Shown here: positions 1 through 8,135 of the stretch, piece by piece
Layout: the number at the start of each line of letters is the position of its first letter
Numbering within the stretch: the first letter of the stretch is position 1
Origin: JBFJKD01 sp038106145
GTDB taxonomy: Bacteria > Pseudomonadota > Gammaproteobacteria > Pseudomonadales > Porticoccaceae
Direction: 5' to 3'
Assembly (NCBI GenBank): GCA_038106145.1
Contig: JAYODD010000006.1
Location: 62,001 to 126,000, forward strand
Length of the DNA stretch: 64,000 nucleotides
Translations under genes and position numbers: made by a program
Notes under the pieces: model-generated
Database searches by the model: none
What the model was told of the DNA's origin: nothing
What the model saw: only the letters and a program-made list of their open reading frames with translations

Positions 1-161
1 CACTGAACGGACTGGTGCTCGAACAACTGGAGAGTATTCCCGATGGCAACGTCTGTTTTGTTCTCAATCATTGTCGCTTTGAAACGCTGGATTTGTCGGA
101 CAAAATGGTGGCCAAAGTGCTGGCGTGGAAAACGGGTTCGCCGAGCGTTGACAGCGACTAA
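1..161 (+). CDS. 3' end of an unrecognised gene (partial)
   Basis: The reading frame is open from the left edge to a TAA at 159-161 and encodes the last 52 or so residues of a protein whose start lies outside the window. The visible tail has a hydrophobic strand-like stretch (NVCFVLNHCRFETLDLSDK) and ends in a polar segment. I do not recognise the family. The next gene, DUF1289, is convergent and begins its stop codon about 26 bases away, so this gene ends its own transcription unit. The coding call rests only on the open frame and the tight fit with the neighbour. Confidence 0.5.
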   Translation, partial: LNGLVLEQLESIPDGNVCFVLNHCRFETLDLSDKMVAKVLAWKTGSPSVDSD

Positions 162-187
162 AGCGGCGAGCAGCGGCAAGCGCCCAC

Positions 188-385
188 CTACATAAACGGA
201 TTGTGTTCCCGACGTCGCGCCACCGCCCGCGTCAACACTTCGCGCCGTTCATCATTATCCAGCAGTAACCACTCGCGAATTTCCTGCGCTGAACGATAGC
301 ACCCCTGGCAGATATCGTCGTGATCGAGCAGGCAAATCGACACGCAGGGCGATGCCACCGGTTTTTCATCGCGATTACTTGCCAT
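188..385 (-). CDS. DUF1289 domain protein
   Basis: This is a 65-residue protein with the short cysteine pattern of the DUF1289 family: SPCVSICLLD near residue 12, followed by a CQGCYR motif near residue 27. The four cysteines could bind a metal, but the family's function is unknown. It overlaps the end of the upstream gamma-carbonic anhydrase gene by 11 bases, so the two are probably translated from one message. The length is normal for the family. The assignment comes from the motif; no role is claimed. Confidence 0.85.
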   Translation of the reverse strand: MASNRDEKPVASPCVSICLLDHDDICQGCYRSAQEIREWLLLDNDERREVLTRAVARRREHNPFM

Positions 386-908
386 CCGCTGTCACCAACA
401 TCAAGTCCGTCAAAAATGTACCCGCTTTTTCCTGATAGACCTGCGCGGAATGGCGCAATCCCGCCATGGCGTCGTCATTGAGTTGTCGCACCACCTTGGC
501 CGGAGTGCCCAGTACCAGGGAATAATCGGGAATCTGCATGCCTTCGGGTACCAGCGCATTGGCACCGATAAGGCAATATCGCCCCACCCGCGCACCGTTA
601 AGAACAACCGCGTTAATGCCGACCAGGGAATACTCGCCTATGGTGCAACCGTGCACTACGGCGCTGTGGCCAATCGTAACGTTTTCCCCAACCACTACCT
701 GAATGCCCGGATCGGTGTGAATGACCGCGTTATCCTGTACATTGCTGCCAGCGCCAATATGAATTGTGTCGGTATCGCCGCGAATCACCGCGTTGAACCA
801 CACGCTTGCCCGCTCCCCCAGGATAACTGAACCGATGACATCGGCGCTGTCGGCAACAAACACCTGCTTGCCGATACTGGGGATGCGTTCCTGATAGCGA
901 TAGATCAT
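375..908 (-). CDS. gamma-carbonic anhydrase family protein (YrdA/PaaY-like)
   Basis: The 177-residue protein is a left-handed parallel beta-helix of hexapeptide repeats, seen as the periodic pattern through VIGSVILGERASVWFNAVIRGD and on to about residue 150. The conserved metal-binding region of the family is visible in NVQDNAVIH and IGHSAVVHGC, which supply the histidines expected to bind zinc or iron at trimer interfaces. Members related to E. coli YrdA often have weak or no measured carbonic anhydrase activity, so substrate and activity are not certain. It overlaps the DUF1289 gene downstream, and the pair sits next to a NUDIX remnant. Confidence 0.9.
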   Translation of the reverse strand: MIYRYQERIPSIGKQVFVADSADVIGSVILGERASVWFNAVIRGDTDTIHIGAGSNVQDNAVIHTDPGIQVVVGENVTIGHSAVVHGCTIGEYSLVGINAVVLNGARVGRYCLIGANALVPEGMQIPDYSLVLGTPAKVVRQLNDDAMAGLRHSAQVYQEKAGTFLTDLMLVTADGK

Positions 909-946
909 TTCACCAGCTCCTGCATTGCTTGACCCTTAATACTGTC

Positions 947-1226
947 TTAGTTGAGTTCCAGCCCGGCCTTCAGATCCTGATCAAGATATTTCACCAGCAC
1001 AGTGTACAACTGGTGCGGATCGCCGGGCTGCCCCACACCGCCGGGAAATCCCACTTCTCCACTGTGCTTGGCTAAATGCCCGGCGCGTTTAATAAACACC
1101 ACCCGCGGATCAGCTGCGCAGGTAAAATGCCTCCGGCACAGCCGCCTCGCGGGTAACACCCGACGGCGGCACCGGTTCGAGCGGCGTTTGTTGCACGTGC
1201 TCCGTGATTTTTTTAACCAGTGTCAA
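947..1226 (-). pseudogene. remnant of a CoA-pyrophosphatase-like NUDIX gene
   Basis: Two minus-strand frames together resemble the start of a NUDIX CoA pyrophosphatase. The first runs from about 1226 (a TTG) and gives LVKKITEHVQQTPLEPVPPS and then TREAAV before a stop near 1111. The second frame, about 1130 down to 1040, gives DPRVVFIKRAGHLAKHSGEV followed by GFPGG, the family's typical sequence just ahead of the NUDIX box. The NUDIX box itself (GX5EX7REUXEE) is absent. The frame instead continues into an unrelated 30-residue tail that stops at 947. The gene therefore seems to have a frameshift plus a large internal deletion. Its position between a gamma-carbonic anhydrase gene and another NUDIX gene matches Pseudomonas gene order as I recall it. 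The TTG start is a guess. Confidence 0.55.
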
Positions 1227-1322
1227 ACTTTCGTTCCCGTACGGCGATATACTGTATATAACTTGGTTCTCTGGCGCGACTGGCACAGTCCCCGGAGCGT
1301 ATACAAACCCGCGCGGCCAATT

Positions 1323-1874
1323 ATGAAATTTTGCAGTCTGTGTGCTAATCCTATCACCTTGCGCATTCCCGAGGGGGATGATCGCGAACGCCATATTTGC
1401 GATGCCTGCGATACGATACACTACCAGAATCCCCGCATCATCGCCGGTTGTGTGCCGGTCCACGACCATCGGGTATTACTGTGCCGGCGCGCCATAGAGC
1501 CGCGCCACGGTTGCTGGACGCTACCGGCTGGTTTTATGGAAAATGGGGAGACCACCATTGAGGGTGCCCTGCGCGAATGCATCGAAGAAGCTAACGCCGA
1601 GATCGTCGCCCCGCAGCTGTATACCATGATCGACATTCCACAAATCAACCAGGTCTACGTTTTCTTTCGTGGCGAATTGCGCGATCTGACATTTTCGCCA
1701 GGGCTGGAATCTCTTGAAGTAGCGTTGTTTGCCGAGGCTGACATCCCTTGGGAAAACATCGCCTTCCCTTCGGTGAAATCCACCCTCGAATATTTTTTTA
1801 GCGATCTCAAAACCGGTCGGTTCCCGGTGCGGACAGAGACTATTCGACGACGCCAGCGCCCGCAACCAGCCTGA
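1323..1874 (+). CDS. NUDIX hydrolase with N-terminal zinc ribbon
   Basis: Starting at the ATG at 1323, this encodes 183 residues. The N-terminus carries a CxxC...CxxC zinc ribbon (FCSLCANP near residue 3, HICDACD near residue 27). The NUDIX box follows as GFMENGETTIEGALRECIEE, ending EEANAEI, so the glycine of the usual REUXEEXGU signature is an asparagine here. The family hydrolyses nucleoside diphosphates linked to another group, and the substrate cannot be read from the sequence. The longer open frame upstream of 1323 runs antisense over the NUDIX remnant and is not part of the protein. The zinc ribbon beginning right after the chosen Met supports this start. Confidence 0.88.
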   Translation: MKFCSLCANPITLRIPEGDDRERHICDACDTIHYQNPRIIAGCVPVHDHRVLLCRRAIEPRHGCWTLPAGFMENGETTIEGALRECIEEANAEIVAPQLYTMIDIPQINQVYVFFRGELRDLTFSPGLESLEVALFAEADIPWENIAFPSVKSTLEYFFSDLKTGRFPVRTETIRRRQRPQPA

Positions 1875-1895
1875 ACCGTGCGGACTGGCAACCTG

Positions 1896-2657
1896 TCAGC
1901 GCAGCCAGATCAGGCTTGCCGTGCGCCCGGTGACGCCGTCGCGCCGATAGGAATAGAAGTGTTGCGCATTCGCGTAACTACAGAGATCGCCACCGTATAC
2001 CTGCCGTACTCCAAGCGACGCCAGATGCACCCGCGCCAGTTGCACCAGGTTTCCGTGTAATCGATCGGAGTTGGCGGCTGCGGTAAAACAGTTGGTTACC
2101 GCGTCTGTATCCAGGCAACCCCAACTCGACGTGACAAATTGCGCCAGCACTTCCGGCCCCACCTCAAAGTGTGGCTGACTAATCGCGGGACCCAGAAATG
2201 CCAGTATGTTTTGCGGCGCCACAGCCATCGCGCGCACCGTGTTATGCAACACCCCCGCCGCCAGTCCACGCCAACCGGCATGGGCCGCGGCGACCACCGT
2301 TGCAGCGCGATCACAAAATAACACTGGCAAACAGTCGGCGGTTAAAATCCCACAGGCCATGCCCGACTCGCGGCTGTAACAGCCGTCCGCTTCCGGCGCG
2401 CCTGGCTGTACCCCACTACAGATCACATCCACGCCATGCACCTGGCGCAACCACTGGGGGGCGCGAGGTAATTCCAGCGTTTGACGCAGGCGTTCACGAT
2501 TGATGGCGACACTGCGGGGATTGTCCCCCACGTGATCGCCGAGATTAAACGATTGCCAGGGCCCCACACTAACACCGCCGGTACGCAGGCTAATGGCCAC
2601 ACCGACGCCCTGTGGCAATGGCCAGTCGACGGGAAGCAGGACATCGCTAAGAGACAC
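1896..2657 (-). CDS. pgeF: peptidoglycan editing factor PgeF (YfiH/laccase-domain family)
   Basis: The 253-residue protein matches the Cu-oxidase_4/YfiH family in length and motifs. QVHGVDVI, the GILTADCLPVLFCD segment with the conserved Cys, and HAGWRGLAAGV contain the histidine and cysteine residues that line the zinc site. E. coli YfiH acts as a cytoplasmic amidase that removes wrongly incorporated residues from peptidoglycan precursors; older annotations call it a polyphenol oxidase. The start overlaps the end of rluD by 11 bases, the usual rluD-pgeF arrangement, which supports translational coupling. Confidence 0.92.
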   Translation of the reverse strand: MSLSDVLLPVDWPLPQGVGVAISLRTGGVSVGPWQSFNLGDHVGDNPRSVAINRERLRQTLELPRAPQWLRQVHGVDVICSGVQPGAPEADGCYSRESGMACGILTADCLPVLFCDRAATVVAAAHAGWRGLAAGVLHNTVRAMAVAPQNILAFLGPAISQPHFEVGPEVLAQFVTSSWGCLDTDAVTNCFTAAANSDRLHGNLVQLARVHLASLGVRQVYGGDLCSYANAQHFYSYRRDGVTGRTASLIWLR

Positions 2658-3612
2658 TGTCGCTCTGCTCCAGAACGTCCAGCAGTAGTTGCATATCCGG
2701 CGGTAACGGCGTGGACCAGGACATCGTTTGCCCCGTGGCGGGATGTTCCAGGGTTAACTCCACGGCGTGCAGCGCCTGGCGTTTGAAATCGCGTAGCGTG
2801 GCTATTAACTCCTCGGTTGCACCCCTGGGGACACGCATCCGCCCGCCATAGACGGCATCCCCCACGATCGGATAGCCGATGTGCGCCAGGTGCACGCGAA
2901 TTTGGTGGGTGCGCCCGGTTTCGAGCTTAAGTCGCACCAGGGTGTAATGATTGAAGCGGCGCTCGACCCGGTAATGGGTGACCGCTTTGCGTCCACCCTG
3001 TGGCACCACTGCCATTTTCACGCGGGCTTGGGGGTGACGACCGATCGGGGCGCTAACTTCGCCCCCACCCGTCATTACGCCCCATACCACCGCCGCGTAA
3101 TGTCGCCCCAGCGTACGCTCCTGCAACTGACGCACCAGACTGTGATGGGCCTGCAGGGTCTTGGCCACCACCAACAGCCCGGTCGTATCCTTGTCGAGGC
3201 GATGCACAATACCCGCCCTGGGCAGCGTCGCCAGGTGCGGACAGCGATGCAGCAACGCATTGAGTAACGTACCGGAGGTGTTACCTGCCGCCGGATGCAC
3301 CACCAGATCCGCCGGTTTGTTCAACACCAGAATATCCGTATCCTCGTAGACGACGGTCAGAGGAATGGGTTGCGCTGCCCACTCCCCCTCGACACTCAAC
3401 GTCGCGTCCACACTGAGGGTTTCACCACCGAGCAATTTTTGTTTCGCGACACATGGCTGATCATTAACCCGCAGCATCCCCTCGCGAATCCACGTCTGCA
3501 GCCGCGAGCGCGAAAAATCCGAAAATAGCGATGCCGCGACCTGATCGACCCGTTGGCCCACCAGGGTACGCGGTACCTGCGCCGTCAGTTTGATTGCCTT
3601 GATTGACGACAT
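2647..3612 (-). CDS. rluD: 23S rRNA pseudouridine synthase RluD
   Basis: The 321-residue protein has an N-terminal S4 RNA-binding domain (about residues 15-75, including SRSRLQTWIREG) and an RsuA/RluA catalytic domain. The catalytic aspartate is in GIVHRLDKDTTGLLVVAK, with further family motifs GRTHQIRVHLAHIGYPIVGD. RluD modifies helix 69 of 23S rRNA at positions 1911, 1915 and 1917 in E. coli. I chose the ATG at 3612, which has a GGGGGAAG stretch upstream, over the longer frame from 3678. It is divergent from bamD and overlaps pgeF downstream, a conserved layout. Confidence 0.93.
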   Translation of the reverse strand: MSSIKAIKLTAQVPRTLVGQRVDQVAASLFSDFSRSRLQTWIREGMLRVNDQPCVAKQKLLGGETLSVDATLSVEGEWAAQPIPLTVVYEDTDILVLNKPADLVVHPAAGNTSGTLLNALLHRCPHLATLPRAGIVHRLDKDTTGLLVVAKTLQAHHSLVRQLQERTLGRHYAAVVWGVMTGGGEVSAPIGRHPQARVKMAVVPQGGRKAVTHYRVERRFNHYTLVRLKLETGRTHQIRVHLAHIGYPIVGDAVYGGRMRVPRGATEELIATLRDFKRQALHAVELTLEHPATGQTMSWSTPLPPDMQLLLDVLEQSDSVS

Positions 3613-3707
3613 GCGGTGTTTTTCTTCCCCCTGAGCTGTGGTTAAATAGCGATTCTTGCAGGGCGCCGCCTCGCACACAATACCTATTGAGACAGAGCCT
3701 TATTCCT

Positions 3708-4718
3708 ATGCGCTTCATTATCCTCCTGCTGACCTCGATACTGCTCCTGTCCGGCTGTTCCTGGCTGGGGAACGGCGATGACGAAAAAAAGAAATCCGCC
3801 ACTGAAGGTTTCACCGAAAAAGATTTTTATGATTCGATTCAACGCAATCTCAATAGCCAGAACTGGACCTTCGCCATTGAAAACCTGCAAACGCTGGAAG
3901 CGCAGTTTCCATTTGGCAACTACGCGGAACAGGCTCAGCTCGAATTGATTTACGCCTACCATAAAAGCGCCGATTACGAGGCCGCCATTGCCGCCGCGGA
4001 TCGCTTTATTCGCCTGCACCCCCGCCACCCAAATGTCGACTACGCTTACTACATCAAAGGTCTTTCTGCGTTTGTGCAAACCCGGGGCTTTTTCGACCAG
4101 TACCTGCCGATCGACGAAACCAAGCGAGATCCCGGTGGCGCCAGGGACGCATTTGCCACCTTTAACGAACTGATCACCCGTTACCCGGAAAGCGCCTACG
4201 CCGCGGATGCGCGGCAACGCATGGTGCATTTGCGCAACCTGCTCGCGCGCCAGGAAATCCACGTGGCCAACTATTACTTTAAACGGGGCTCCTATCTCGC
4301 GGCCGTCAATCGCGGCCGGTTCGTCGTGGAAAATTTCCAACTTACCCCGTCCGTGCCGGATGGACTGGCGGTGATGGCACAAGGCTACCATTTACTGCAA
4401 ATGCAGGATCTGGCTGACGATGCCGCGCGCGTGCTGGCGGCCAACTATTCGGATCACCCATCGTTGGACAAAAATGGGGCTTTCCTCTACCAAAAAAGAA
4501 TGAGTGCGGACAATCAATCCTGGCTTAAACGCCTCTCCCTGGGCTATTACGTTCCCGAAAAAGCGCCGGAGTTTGACAGTCGCCCGGTTTATAACCCGAC
4601 GCCAAACTCTCCACCACCCGACGCACAGGCGCCTGGCGATGCGGACTCCGCCGCCAACCCGGAGGCAGCACCGAAAACATCCTGGTGGCACTGGCTAACC
4701 TTCGGCATATTCAAATAG
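3708..4718 (+). CDS. bamD: outer membrane assembly lipoprotein BamD
   Basis: The 336-residue protein begins with a lipoprotein signal peptide. Its lipobox LLSGC places the acylated cysteine at residue 17. The following region, rich in TPR-like helices (for example NWTFAIENLQTLEAQFPFG and the segment around YYIKGLSAFVQTRGFFDQ), matches BamD, the essential BAM-complex lipoprotein that helps BamA fold outer-membrane beta-barrels. It is longer than the E. coli protein because of a C-terminal proline-rich tail. The ATG at 3708 starts directly at the signal peptide. The gene is divergent from rluD and convergent with nadE. Confidence 0.93.
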   Translation: MRFIILLLTSILLLSGCSWLGNGDDEKKKSATEGFTEKDFYDSIQRNLNSQNWTFAIENLQTLEAQFPFGNYAEQAQLELIYAYHKSADYEAAIAAADRFIRLHPRHPNVDYAYYIKGLSAFVQTRGFFDQYLPIDETKRDPGGARDAFATFNELITRYPESAYAADARQRMVHLRNLLARQEIHVANYYFKRGSYLAAVNRGRFVVENFQLTPSVPDGLAVMAQGYHLLQMQDLADDAARVLAANYSDHPSLDKNGAFLYQKRMSADNQSWLKRLSLGYYVPEKAPEFDSRPVYNPTPNSPPPDAQAPGDADSAANPEAAPKTSWWHWLTFGIFK

Positions 4719-4743
4719 ATCTGGTTACGCTGGACTGATGGGG

Positions 4744-6375
4744 CTAGTCCCCCGCCCGCCAGCCATTGGTAATGGGATAGCGCCGGTCGCGACCAAATCC
4801 GCGCCTTGTAATACGCAAACCCACCGGCGCCTGGCGGCGTTTGTATTCGTTGATGTCAACCAGGCGCACCACCCGCAGCACATCTTCCCGATCAAACCCC
4901 TGCGCGACGATGTCATTGGCGCTGATGTCCTGCTCCACGTATAGCTGGAGAATGCGATCAAGTATTGCATAGGGCGGCAGGGAATCTTCGTCTTTCTGGT
5001 CCGGGGCCAGCTCCGCCGACGGCGGTCGCTCAATAACGGACTCCGGAATCACCGGCGCGATGGTATTGCGATAACGAGCCAGCTCAAAGACCAGGGTTTT
5101 GGGCACGTCCTTCAGTACATCCAACCCACCCGCCATATCCCCGTAGAGGGTTGCGTAACCGACCGCCATCTCGCTCTTGTTGCCGGTGGTCAACACCAGG
5201 TATCCCTTTTTGTTGGAGATGGCCATCAATAACACGCCGCGCGCACGCGCCTGAATATTTTCTTCCGTTTTATCCGCCGGGAGACCCGTAAACTCTTCTG
5301 CCAATGCCTCCACAAATGCTGTGTAAATGGCTTCGATACCAATACTCTGGTAGCGCACACCCAGCGTGGCCGCTTCTTGCCGCGCATCATTCTTGCTCAA
5401 ATCCGAAGTGTAGTGAAAAGGCATCATGATCGCCTCCACCCGCTCGGCGCCCAGGGCATCCACGGCAATCGCCAGCACCAGTGCGGAATCGATGCCACCC
5501 GACAGCCCCAACAGCACCCCCTTGAAGCCATTTTTTTCAACGTAATCCCTGACACCCGTCACCAGTGCGCCATAGATAGATTCCAACAGCGGCAGTGGTG
5601 CGACCACGGTCTGGGTCGGAACGTTCACGGTGCTATCTTGGGTCGCCACCAACTGCACCGGGTAAAGATCGTCGGTAAACATCGGCGCCTGAAATTGAAT
5701 CGTCCCCGCCGCATCGACAACCATCGACCCGCCATCGAACACCAGTTCATCCTGCCCGCCTACCTGATTAACGTAGACTACTGGCATCGCCCCTTCCCGC
5801 GCCCGCTGCGCAATCAGGGCGCGCCGCTCCGCTGGCTTGTCGCAATGGAAGGGTGAGGCGTTGATGTTGAGCATCAAACGGGCGCCCCGCGCCCGCGCCC
5901 GCGCTATGGGTTCGGGAAACCAGATATCCTCACATACCGTAATCGCGGTAGGCACACCGCAAATGTCGACCACACAGATCTCGGAGCCCGGTTCGAAATA
6001 ACGTTTTTCATCGAATACCAGATAGTTGGGAAGCATATTTTTCGCGTATTCGGCAACCAGTTGACCGCCGCTGATCACGCCAGCCATGTTGTACAATTTC
6101 GCGCCGACTCGACGCGGGTAGCCGAGTACGACGGTTATGTCCTGACAGGCCGCACCCACCGCATCGAGCGCGCGCTCGATGCGGCCCTGCAAACTTGGCC
6201 GAAACAAAAGATCTTCGGGAGGATATCCCGTCAGTACCAGTTCGGGAAATACAACAATACCTGCTTTGAGTTGTTGTCGCGCGCGCTGTACCGCGGATAT
6301 CACCAGACGCGCATTGCCCGGGATATCGCCCACCAGGGGATTGACTTGCGCCAGTGCAACGATCAGCTGAGCCAT
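4744..6375 (-). CDS. nadE: glutamine-dependent NAD+ synthase
   Basis: The 543-residue protein has two domains. The N-terminal nitrilase-type glutaminase domain shows the catalytic Glu in VFPELVLTGYPPEDLL, Lys in YAKNMLPNY and Cys in ITVCEDIWFPEP. The C-terminal synthetase domain has the ATP pyrophosphatase loop GLSGGIDSALVLAIAVDALG and the TTGNKSEMAVGYATLYGDMA segment. It converts deamido-NAD to NAD using ammonia channelled from glutamine. I start at the ATG at 6375; a GTG at 6384 is in frame just upstream. It sits between bamD and pilS, pointing towards bamD. Confidence 0.93.
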   Translation of the reverse strand: MAQLIVALAQVNPLVGDIPGNARLVISAVQRARQQLKAGIVVFPELVLTGYPPEDLLFRPSLQGRIERALDAVGAACQDITVVLGYPRRVGAKLYNMAGVISGGQLVAEYAKNMLPNYLVFDEKRYFEPGSEICVVDICGVPTAITVCEDIWFPEPIARARARGARLMLNINASPFHCDKPAERRALIAQRAREGAMPVVYVNQVGGQDELVFDGGSMVVDAAGTIQFQAPMFTDDLYPVQLVATQDSTVNVPTQTVVAPLPLLESIYGALVTGVRDYVEKNGFKGVLLGLSGGIDSALVLAIAVDALGAERVEAIMMPFHYTSDLSKNDARQEAATLGVRYQSIGIEAIYTAFVEALAEEFTGLPADKTEENIQARARGVLLMAISNKKGYLVLTTGNKSEMAVGYATLYGDMAGGLDVLKDVPKTLVFELARYRNTIAPVIPESVIERPPSAELAPDQKDEDSLPPYAILDRILQLYVEQDISANDIVAQGFDREDVLRVVRLVDINEYKRRQAPVGLRITRRGFGRDRRYPITNGWRAGD

Positions 6376-6393
6376 AGCCAACACATTTAGCCG

Positions 6394-6422
6394 TTATAAG
6401 GGCGCGTATTTTCGGCTAAAAT
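6394..6422 (+). promoter_or_regulatory. candidate sigma70 promoter for pilSR
   Basis: A TTATAA element at 6394-6399 is separated by 17 bases from TAAAAT at 6417-6422, in the space between the divergent nadE and pilS genes and about 33 bases before the pilS start. Spacing and -10 match are good, but the -35 is weak, so this is a prediction only. Confidence 0.35.
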
Positions 6423-6455
6423 CAGCGCAATAGCAAAAAAACGGATTGCCAATCT

Positions 6456-8135
6456 ATGCTTTCCAATCTGGCTGGCGCGGGTGCAGTGGAGTTCTCCATG
6501 CGTTTGACGCGGGTGTACGCATTTTACCGTGTGTTTCTCGCGGGCATTCTGTTCAGCGTGTTTAACTGGCAGATAGCCAAAGACGTATTTGGTTCTTCTT
6601 CGCCAAAACTCTACCTTGCCGCGTCGGTGCTTTACTTTGTCATCACCTGCCTGACGCTGATCCTGCTGTGGCCGCGACATTTCAAAACAAATCCCGGGCT
6701 TACTCTGTTACACCTGCTGATCGATGTCCTGGCGCTGACCGTGCTGATGCACAGCAGCGGTGGACTGGGCAGCGGTATCGGTTTTCTTTTTCTCGCAACT
6801 ATCGCCACCGGATCAATATTTTTCACCGGGCAAATGGCCCTGTTGCTGGCCGCCGTAGCGAGTATTGCGGTTGTCATCGAGAGTATTTTTTCCGTGATGG
6901 TAAATGACGTCGATAAACAAATCCTGTTGCCCGCTGCCACTCTTGGGGTTTTGCTGTTTGTCACGGCCCTGACTTTTCGCATGCTCAATCGTCGTATGCT
7001 AGCGGCCCAGGCCGCCGCCAGTCGCGAAGCGGAGCAGGCGGCGCAACTGCAGCAACTCAACGAAATTATCGTCAAACGTATGTTGACCGGCATCATCGTG
7101 GTCAACGCGCACAATACAATTGAACTCATCAACAGCGCGGCAGTTGAACTACTCGGCGGACACCGTCCGGGGGTGCCCTTGTCCAGGGGCCAGCCGCTGC
7201 ACATCATTCCGGAGATCGTGACCCAGCTTGAGCGCTGGCAAGCTTACCCCTGGCTGCGCAATTCACCGTTTCGGGCGGCCCGCGGCAGTGGCGACATTCA
7301 GGCGAACTTCACCACCATCGACCACGGCGACCGCAAGCGCACGCTGATATTTCTCGAGGATGTGCGGGCCATGTCCCAGCACGCGCAACAGTTAAAACTA
7401 GCGTCCCTGGGGCGCTTGACTGGTAGCATCGCCCACGAGATCCGCAATCCCCTGGGCGCCATCAGTCACGCTTCACAGCTTTTAAGTGAACTGGAAAACG
7501 ACAATCCAAAGCTTTTGCGTTTAACCGAAATTGTCGGCAATAATGCGGACAGGGTAAACCAGATTATCGAAAATGTACTGCAACTGTCGCGGCAAAAGGC
7601 GCCAGCTTTCCAAAAATTATTCTTGCACAAGTGGCTGAAAAACTTCGCCCAGGATATGCAGGACGCCAGCGCGTCGCCCGGGACAATCGAGATTACTGTC
7701 GATCGGGAGGATGTCCAGGTTATTTTCGATCCGTCTCACCTGCATCAGGTATTAACCAATCTGGTGGACAACGGTTGGCGCTACAGCCGCGAAAATACTG
7801 GCGAAGCCTGGATCAAGCTGATCTACCACACCCTCCCCAACTCCAACCTGCCCTGTCTCGATATCTACGATCGTGGCACCGGTATTCCGGAACAGGATTG
7901 CGGCCGAATATTTGAACCTTTTTTCACCACCTCGCCGCAGGGTACCGGTTTGGGGCTCTACCTCGCCAGGGAGTTATGCGAAACTAACTATGCCACGCTC
8001 GACTACATTTATAACAGCGACTCTTCGCACAACGTATCGAGGGATGCAACAGACAAACAGAGCCACGGATTTTTCAGAATAGGGTTCGCCCACCCCGAGC
8101 GGCTGTTGCCGAGGACAGATCAAGACCATGAATAA
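6456..8135 (+). CDS. pilS: type IV pilus sensor histidine kinase PilS
   Basis: The 559-residue protein starts with a membrane domain of about six hydrophobic segments (residues ~20-185), then a PAS-like linker, then a HisKA/HATPase kinase. The phosphorylated histidine lies in SIAHEIRNPLG. The ATP-binding motifs are LTNLVDNGWRYS (N box), DRGTGIP (G1), FEPFFTT (F box) and GTGLGLYLA (G2). PilS senses pilin in the inner membrane and controls PilR, which drives sigma54-dependent transcription of pilA in Pseudomonas. Its end overlaps the pilR start by 8 bases. The pilA gene is not in this window. Confidence 0.93.
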   Translation: MLSNLAGAGAVEFSMRLTRVYAFYRVFLAGILFSVFNWQIAKDVFGSSSPKLYLAASVLYFVITCLTLILLWPRHFKTNPGLTLLHLLIDVLALTVLMHSSGGLGSGIGFLFLATIATGSIFFTGQMALLLAAVASIAVVIESIFSVMVNDVDKQILLPAATLGVLLFVTALTFRMLNRRMLAAQAAASREAEQAAQLQQLNEIIVKRMLTGIIVVNAHNTIELINSAAVELLGGHRPGVPLSRGQPLHIIPEIVTQLERWQAYPWLRNSPFRAARGSGDIQANFTTIDHGDRKRTLIFLEDVRAMSQHAQQLKLASLGRLTGSIAHEIRNPLGAISHASQLLSELENDNPKLLRLTEIVGNNADRVNQIIENVLQLSRQKAPAFQKLFLHKWLKNFAQDMQDASASPGTIEITVDREDVQVIFDPSHLHQVLTNLVDNGWRYSRENTGEAWIKLIYHTLPNSNLPCLDIYDRGTGIPEQDCGRIFEPFFTTSPQGTGLGLYLARELCETNYATLDYIYNSDSSHNVSRDATDKQSHGFFRIGFAHPERLLPRTDQDHE

